Assembly: GCA_013001815.1 (NCBI GenBank)
Contig: JABDLV010000015.1
Span: forward strand, 1-41,229
Length of the DNA: 41,229 nucleotides
Direction: 5' to 3'
Source of the DNA: Bacteroidia bacterium
GTDB taxonomy: Bacteria; Bacteroidota; Bacteroidia; AKYH767-A; OLB10
The notes under the pieces were generated by a model. That model worked only from the letters and a program-made list of their open reading frames with translations, was not told the DNA's origin and ran no database searches. Below, piece after piece: positions 36,234-41,229 of this stretch. The position numbers and the translations under genes were made by a program. Each line of letters starts with the position of its first letter. The first letter of the stretch is position 1.

Positions 36234-38687
36234 ATGGCTGATAATTTAGTGATAGTGGAGTCACCTGCAAAGGCAAAGACGATAGAGAATTTTTTAGGTA
36301 AAGATTTCGAAGTAAAGTCTAGTTACGGACACATAAGAGATTTGCCAAGAAAAAAGGATGCAGTAGACATTGAGAATGCATTTACACCTCGATATGAAAT
36401 TAGCAAGGACAAGGAATCTGTTGTAAAAGAACTTAAGAAACTTTGCAAAAATGCTAAAACAGTTTGGTTAGCAACGGATGAGGACCGCGAGGGAGAAGCA
36501 ATTGCTTGGCACTTGTCTGAAGCACTGGAGTTAGAAAACAAAAAAACTAAGCGAATTGTTTTTCATGAGATAACGAAAAAAGCAATTTTAGATTCTATAG
36601 AAAACTCTCGTTCTATTGATATGAACTTGGTTAATGCTCAACAAGCGAGAAGAATTTTAGACCGCTTAGTTGGTTTTAATTTATCTCCACTTCTTTGGAA
36701 GAAAATCAAGCCTGAGCTTAGTGCCGGTAGGGTTCAATCAGTTGCAGTTAGATTAATTGTAGAAAGAGAAAGAGAAATTGAAGCCTTTGATGTAAAGTCA
36801 TTTTTTAGAGTAACTGCAATGTTTTTGGTTACTGATGACAAAGGAAAAGTTAGTACAATGAAAGCTGAACTGAGTAAAAAATACAACTCAGAGCAGGATG
36901 CAAATGAATTTGTAATATCATGTGTCGGTGCAAAATTCAGTATCAAAAATTTAGAAAAAAAACCAAGCAAGAAATCTCCAGCTGCACCTTTTACTACTTC
37001 AACATTGCAGCAAGAAGCGAGTAGAAAGCTAGGATACTCTGTTGCACAAACAATGGTAGTTGCGCAAAAATTATATGAGGCCGGCAAAATAACATACATG
37101 AGAACTGACTCTGTAAACTTATCCGATACCGCTTTGGAAAGTGCAGAGAAGCAAATAAAAAGTGCATTTGGCGACAAATACAGCAACCGAAAACGGTATA
37201 AGACAAAAAACTCTTCTGCTCAAGAAGCGCATGAAGCTATAAGACCAACTGATATGAAGGAGGATTCCATTGATGGGGATTCATCTCAAAAAAGGCTTTA
37301 TGATTTAATTTATAAGAGAACGTTGGCCTCTCAGATGACAGATGCTGAACTTGAAAGAACCATAGTTCATGTTCAAAACGATAAAAACGAAAGCATATTT
37401 ACTGCTACAGGTGAGATTATAACATTTGATGGATTCTTAAAAGTGTATTTAGAATCTACAGATGATGAAGAAACCGAAAAACAGTCTGGATTGCTTCCAC
37501 CATTAAAAGAAGGACAAGGAGTTGGTTTAGATGAACTATTGGCAACAGAGCGATTTAGTAGACCACCTGCAAGATACACCGAGGCAAGTTTGGTTAAAAA
37601 ATTAGAAGAACTTGGAATTGGGAGACCCTCTACCTATGCACCTACCATTTCAACAGTTCAAAAAAGAGGATATGTTTTAAAAGAAGAAAGAGAAGGTCGC
37701 GAAAGAAATTATCAAGTTATCAGTCTTAAGAATGATAAGGTTGAAACAAAAACAAATACTGAAATAACCGGTGCGGAAAGAAATAAAATGTTTCCGGCAG
37801 ATATAGGTCGTGTGGTTAATGATTTTTTAATAGACAACTTTAAGAACATTATGCAATATGATTTTACTGCTAATGTGGAAAAGGAATTTGATGAAATTGC
37901 ACAAGGAGATTTAGAGTGGCATGCAATGATTGAAGAATTCTATACTCCTTTTTCAGAAGTTGTTAAAAAAACAGAAGAGCATGGAGAACGCGCCAGTGGA
38001 GAAAGACAGCTGGGTATCCATCCTAAATCTGGCAAAAGAGTATCTGTTAGAATAGCACGTTTTGGTCCGGTGGCTCAATTAACCGGAGATGATGAAGAGG
38101 AAAAACCACAGTATGCAAGATTAAAGCCAGGACAGAACATAGAAACACTAACGCTCGAAGAAGCATTGGAGTTATTTAAACTACCCAGAAACCTAGGGAA
38201 GTATGAAGAACAAGATGTAACAGTAGCAATGGGAAGGTTTGGACCCTATGTTAGACATAAGGATGCATTCTTTTCTGTGCCTAAAGGTGAAGACCCAACC
38301 GAAATATCTTTTGATAGAGCAATTGAAATAATTGAAGCTAAGAGAAAAGCGGATAGAGAAAAACTAATAAAAGAGTTTGATGAAAATGAAGAAGTAAAAA
38401 TCTTAAATGGTAGATGGGGACCGTATATTTCTTTTGGTAAAAAGAACATTCGAATTCCGAAAGATACTGACCCAAAGTCTCTTAGTTATGAACAAGTAGT
38501 AGAGATGGAGAAAAATTATGTACCTTCCAGAAGAGCTGCTGCAAAGAAAAAAACAGCAACAACCGCTAAAAAGAAAACCACTGCTAAGAAGACAACAAAG
38601 AAGAAAATTACCGCTAAAAAAACTACAACTAAAAAGAGCGCAGCTAAAAAAACTACCACAAAAAAAACCAAACCAAAATCAAGTTAA
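36234..38687 (+). CDS. topA: DNA topoisomerase I
   Basis: 817 aa. Toprim domain at the start ('LVIVESPAKAKTIENFLG', 'DEDREGEAIAWHL'); type IA core with 'QARRILDRLVGFNLSPLLWKK' and catalytic Tyr288 in ITYMRTDS; 'GIGRPSTYAPTIS'. The enzyme relaxes negative supercoils. Instead of zinc fingers, the C-terminal part has the repeats typical of many non-proteobacterial TopA ('FGPYVRHKDAFFSVPKGEDP', 'WGPYISFGKKNIRIPKDTDP') and then a roughly 50-residue Lys/Thr/Ala tail (AKKTTKKKITAKKTTTKK) like histone H1 tails, probably a nonspecific DNA-binding extension. It is followed 9 nt later by the ureohydrolase-fold gene, so the two are likely cotranscribed. Confidence 0.97.
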   Translation: MADNLVIVESPAKAKTIENFLGKDFEVKSSYGHIRDLPRKKDAVDIENAFTPRYEISKDKESVVKELKKLCKNAKTVWLATDEDREGEAIAWHLSEALELENKKTKRIVFHEITKKAILDSIENSRSIDMNLVNAQQARRILDRLVGFNLSPLLWKKIKPELSAGRVQSVAVRLIVEREREIEAFDVKSFFRVTAMFLVTDDKGKVSTMKAELSKKYNSEQDANEFVISCVGAKFSIKNLEKKPSKKSPAAPFTTSTLQQEASRKLGYSVAQTMVVAQKLYEAGKITYMRTDSVNLSDTALESAEKQIKSAFGDKYSNRKRYKTKNSSAQEAHEAIRPTDMKEDSIDGDSSQKRLYDLIYKRTLASQMTDAELERTIVHVQNDKNESIFTATGEIITFDGFLKVYLESTDDEETEKQSGLLPPLKEGQGVGLDELLATERFSRPPARYTEASLVKKLEELGIGRPSTYAPTISTVQKRGYVLKEEREGRERNYQVISLKNDKVETKTNTEITGAERNKMFPADIGRVVNDFLIDNFKNIMQYDFTANVEKEFDEIAQGDLEWHAMIEEFYTPFSEVVKKTEEHGERASGERQLGIHPKSGKRVSVRIARFGPVAQLTGDDEEEKPQYARLKPGQNIETLTLEEALELFKLPRNLGKYEEQDVTVAMGRFGPYVRHKDAFFSVPKGEDPTEISFDRAIEIIEAKRKADREKLIKEFDENEEVKILNGRWGPYISFGKKNIRIPKDTDPKSLSYEQVVEMEKNYVPSRRAAAKKKTATTAKKKTTAKKTTKKKITAKKTTTKKSAAKKTTTKKTKPKSS

Positions 38688-38696
38688 ACCAACTCT

Positions 38697-39872
38697 ATGC
38701 TCAATAAAGATTATTTCAAACCAGTAACAATAAATTCACACAACAAACTTTTTTCCAATCGCTCAGACTCTTTACTTCATTTTACAAACATCTATACAGA
38801 TGAAGATAAATTTCCTTCACTACAAAATATAAAAGTTGCAATCATAGGTGTAGAAGAGCACCGCGCATCATTAAATAACGATGGAGTAAAATCAGCAGCG
38901 GATAATATCAGAGATTATTTTTATGAGTTAAAGGAATTTAATGTTCCGGTTCAATTAGCTGATTTAGGAAATTTAATAAGTGGCAACACAACCGATGACA
39001 CCTATTTTGCACTAGCAGATGTGTGCACTTCATTGATTAAAGACAATATTATTCCAATTGTAATTGGAGGCAGTCAGGATGTTACGTTTGGCCAGTATAA
39101 GGCGTTTGAGAACCTTAAGCAAATCATAAACCTAGTTAGCGTTGATTCTAGATTTGACCTGGGTGAACCGGAAGAACCCTTGCATGCAAACAGCTTTTTG
39201 GGGAAAATAATTTTACAACAACCCAATTACTTGTTCAACTTTAGCAATGTTGGTTACCAAACCTACTTTGTTGGTAGCAGTGCAATTGAGTTAATGAACA
39301 AAATGTATTTTGACGCATACCGACTTGGAGAGTTAAAAGGAAATTTAAAAGAAGTTGAGCCGATTGTTAGAAACGCAGACTTGATGTCTTTTGATATTTC
39401 TGCCATCCAACAAAGTGATGCACCGGGAAATGCGAACGCATCTCCAAATGGATTTACTGGAGTAGAAGCTTGCCAAATAATGCGCTATGCAGGTTTAAGT
39501 GATAAAATTTCTGCTTTAGGTATTCATGAATACAATCCGATGATTGATGTTAATGGGCAAACGGCTCATTTAATTGCACAAATGCTGTGGTACTTTATTG
39601 ATGGCATTGTAAACAGAAAAAAAGAATCTCCATTTGGAAGTAAAAACAGTTTCATCAAATATCGGGTGCCTTTAGCCAAAGAAGACCATGAAATTGTTTT
39701 CATCAAAAGCAAGAAAAGTGAACGATGGTGGATGGAAGTGCCTGTAGATGAGAGCAAAATTAAACTAAGCAGGCATCACATTGTGCCTTGCTCATATACA
39801 GACTACGAGACCGCTTGCAACAATGAAATGCCGGATAGATGGTGGCAAGCTTTTAAGAAATTATCCAGCTAA
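38697..39872 (+). CDS. Ureohydrolase (arginase/formimidoylglutamase) fold protein, altered metal site
   Basis: 391 aa. The fold is recognisable: IPIVIGGSQDVTFGQYKAF, VSVDSRFDLGEP, and MSFDISAIQQSDAPG correspond to the arginase motifs GGDH, DAHxD and SxDxD. Several ligands differ: GGDH is GGSQ (S126, Q127, then D128), the His of DAHxD is Arg152 (D150 and D154 kept), and the second Asp of SFDxD is Ser235 (D233 kept). A normal two-Mn site is therefore unlikely. Flavobacteria often carry such a gene, annotated formimidoylglutamase, between topA and gldK, as here. Actual activity unknown. Signal peptide absent; cytoplasmic. A 10-residue or so N-terminal extension is nonconserved. Confidence 0.8.
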   Translation: MLNKDYFKPVTINSHNKLFSNRSDSLLHFTNIYTDEDKFPSLQNIKVAIIGVEEHRASLNNDGVKSAADNIRDYFYELKEFNVPVQLADLGNLISGNTTDDTYFALADVCTSLIKDNIIPIVIGGSQDVTFGQYKAFENLKQIINLVSVDSRFDLGEPEEPLHANSFLGKIILQQPNYLFNFSNVGYQTYFVGSSAIELMNKMYFDAYRLGELKGNLKEVEPIVRNADLMSFDISAIQQSDAPGNANASPNGFTGVEACQIMRYAGLSDKISALGIHEYNPMIDVNGQTAHLIAQMLWYFIDGIVNRKKESPFGSKNSFIKYRVPLAKEDHEIVFIKSKKSERWWMEVPVDESKIKLSRHHIVPCSYTDYETACNNEMPDRWWQAFKKLSS

Positions 39873-39888
39873 AACGGGAACTATAGAA

Positions 39889-39911
39889 CAAAATCTGCGT
39901 ATAAGATTTTG
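39889..39911 (+). terminator. Weak hairpin after the ureohydrolase gene
   Basis: CAAAATCT, 7-nt loop, AGATTTTG: perfect 8-bp AT-rich stem, 16 nt past the stop codon. It has no T-run after the stem. It could be a weak terminator separating the topA operon from porP-gldK. Confidence 0.35.
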
Positions 39912-40075
39912 ACTAGGAATCCAAAAAAGGGAAACTTAGAAATTTAATTTGTATAGCATTGAAAATCAATGATTTAAAAAGATTGGTTTTTATGGATAAA
40001 TTTTTTTTCTTTACCCTTCGCTTTTTGGGATTCGTATTTATTTTAAACATACTTAATAGGAGAAAATCTAAGACT

Positions 40076-40996
40076 ATGAAAAAAAGTATAGCCGCATTTG
40101 CCCTTGTATTAATGGCCTTTGTATCAGTGGCTCAACAAGATCCTCAGTTCAGTCAGAACATGTTCAATAAACTGTACCCGAATCCCGCTTTTGCAGGTTC
40201 TAACGGTGCTATTTGCGCCACTGCAATTTATAGAAATCAGTGGTTGGATTTTGAGGGAGCACCACAAACAGGATTAATAAGCATAGATGCGCCAGTTGAA
40301 TTTTTACATGGTGGTTTAGGGTTAACTGTTATGTTAGATGAAATTGGTTTTGAAAACACATTGAATGCTAAACTAGCCTACGCATTAAGGTTTGACATAG
40401 GTAACAGTAAGTTAGCTATTGGAGCTGATGGTGGTTACTACCAAAAATCCATTGATGGAAATTGGGAACCAGGTCAAGTGGGAGACCCAACTATTCCTGC
40501 AGGTAGTGTAAGCAATGGAGTGTTTGATTTAGGTGCCGGTATATATTTAAATTCTGATAAATTTTACTTGGGTGCTTCTGCACTGCATTTAAACGAAGCA
40601 GAAATTGAATTTGATGATCAAAATAAAACGAGCACTAATTTAGTTAGACATATGTATGGAATGGCTGGTTACAGTTTTCCATTAACAACGCAATTAACAT
40701 TAACCCCTTCTACACATATAAAGTTAGATGAAACTTCAACCCAAGTTGATTTAAATATGAACTTGCTCATTAATGACAGATTTTGGGTTGGCGGATCATA
40801 TAGACTAGAAGACGCAATTATTGCGATGGCTGGTTTACATTTAACTGAAAAGCTGAAGTTGGGTTATTCATATGATATAACAACCTCCGACTTAAAAACA
40901 TATAGTAGCGGTACTCATGAAGTAATGCTTGGATACTGCTTAAATATTGTGAAAACCCGCAGTACATTTATGAATAGAAACGTAAGGTTTCTATAG
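40076..40996 (+). CDS. porP: Type IX secretion system membrane protein, PorP/SprF family
   Basis: 306 aa from the ATG at 40076, which gives signal peptide MKKSIAAFALVLMAFVSVAQQ; the track's TTG at 39959 adds 39 residues ahead of it and is rejected. 'DPQFSQNMFNKLYPNPAFAGS' and 'YRNQWLDFEGAPQTG' are PorP/SprF hallmarks, and 'SSGTHEVMLGYCL' ends the barrel. The neighbouring gene starts as GldK/PorK, so this is the PorP of the core porP-porK-porL-porM-porN order rather than an adhesin-linked SprF. An AGGAG-like stretch (ATAGGAGAAAATC) lies about 15 nt upstream. Compare its paralogue at 15210-16145. Confidence 0.93.
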   Translation: MKKSIAAFALVLMAFVSVAQQDPQFSQNMFNKLYPNPAFAGSNGAICATAIYRNQWLDFEGAPQTGLISIDAPVEFLHGGLGLTVMLDEIGFENTLNAKLAYALRFDIGNSKLAIGADGGYYQKSIDGNWEPGQVGDPTIPAGSVSNGVFDLGAGIYLNSDKFYLGASALHLNEAEIEFDDQNKTSTNLVRHMYGMAGYSFPLTTQLTLTPSTHIKLDETSTQVDLNMNLLINDRFWVGGSYRLEDAIIAMAGLHLTEKLKLGYSYDITTSDLKTYSSGTHEVMLGYCLNIVKTRSTFMNRNVRFL

Positions 40997-41150
40997 ATAA
41001 AATCGGAATTTAGTGCTGAAATCCTCTATTTTAGAAGGTTTTGAGTGTTAAAATCAACGATTAAACTTAAAGTTTGAAAATAAAATAATAAATTAAGCGT
41101 TTATTTTTGACGTTAATTTGACAATTAAATTAAACCAAAAAGCGGAGATA

Positions 41151-41229
41151 ATGAAAAGACTGATCGTAATTTCTCTTTCTGCACTTATGTTGGCTAGTTG
41201 TGGTAATAGCAACAATGGACAATTAGTAG
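41151..41229 (+). CDS. gldK: GldK/PorK-like T9SS lipoprotein, N-terminus only
   Basis: The first 26 codons run off the window end: MKRLIVISLSALMLASC is a lipoprotein signal with lipobox Cys17, followed by GNSNNGQLV. That matches the start of GldK/PorK lipoproteins, whose mature N-terminus is typically C-G-x(4-5)-G-x-L-V. Together with porP 154 nt upstream this predicts the gldKLMN core operon beyond the edge. GGAG (41144-41147) lies 3 nt before the ATG. The identity rests on few residues plus position. Confidence 0.65.
   Translation, partial: MKRLIVISLSALMLASCGNSNNGQLV

Noticed and set aside
36734-37186. 150-aa minus-strand ORF inside topA
   Set aside because: Shadow of a strongly supported gene in an overlapping frame.
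39959-40075. 39-residue N-terminal extension of the second PorP from a TTG
   Set aside because: The ATG at 40076 gives a perfect signal peptide; the extension would bury it.
1-41229. tRNA, rRNA, transposase, integrase or att-like repeats
   Set aside because: Looked for while reading both strands; none was recognised.

Overview
The window is about 41 kb of AT-rich chromosomal DNA from a member of the Bacteroidota. The evidence is a giant SprB-type repeat protein with a type B sorting domain of the type IX secretion system (T9SS), two PorP/SprF-family proteins, the start of a GldK/PorK lipoprotein, DUF5606, one TAnnTTTG-type promoter, and the gene order miaB / sigma-54 regulator / lptE / TPR / secG / groES / groEL. 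A marine or environmental Flavobacteriales-like lineage fits, but I cannot fix the family from this window alone.

Layout. (1) 1-5.7 kb, plus strand: an accessory block. It holds a truncated unknown CDS, a small Coq4-like protein, a lipoprotein with an NADase-type glycan-binding domain, a DUF1796 papain-like cysteine peptidase candidate, a PaiB-type FMN-binding protein, a sulfotransferase, a three-helix membrane protein, DUF983 and a GNAT acetyltransferase. (2) 5.8-12.3 kb, plus strand: DUF5606, an M3 oligoendopeptidase and a 1341-aa hybrid sensor kinase (6 TM, PAS domains, HisKA, HATPase, two receivers, Hpt) behind a good Bacteroidota promoter. (3) 12.3-27.5 kb, minus strand: a T9SS surface cassette read as giant adhesin (3785 aa, 46 SprB-like repeats by hand count) -> PorP/SprF -> PorE-like TPR/PD40/OmpA lipoprotein -> murB. 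(4) 27.8-34.9 kb, minus strand: a housekeeping series miaB, sigma-54 regulator, lptE, acidic TPR protein, secG, groES, groEL, ending in a clear hairpin terminator. (5) 35.1-41.2 kb, plus strand: an outer-membrane-type protein with a TTG start, topA, a ureohydrolase-fold protein with altered metal ligands, a second PorP/SprF and the first 26 codons of gldK/porK.

How the genes fit together. The adhesin should be secreted through the T9SS core. Part of that core starts at the right edge (porP-gldK). The adhesin has its own PorP/SprF and OmpA-type periplasmic anchor immediately downstream, and the three look translationally coupled: the adhesin's last codons (Ile-Arg-Arg-Arg) form a strong Shine-Dalgarno sequence for PorP. 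sigma-54 regulator, lptE, secG and groESL form a cell-envelope and protein-folding block.

Most notable points: groEL has a full-length frame but no ATG, GTG or TTG start for its first 66 or so residues. The giant adhesin has a TTG start and a two-zone repeat architecture, with about 14 four-cysteine units followed by 15 alternating A/B pairs. A five-copy 228-bp near-identical array lies inside it. The ureohydrolase has lost several metal ligands. A protein with the Coq4 HDxxHx11E motif sits in a phylum that normally uses menaquinone. No tRNA, rRNA, CRISPR array, insertion sequence or prophage was seen.
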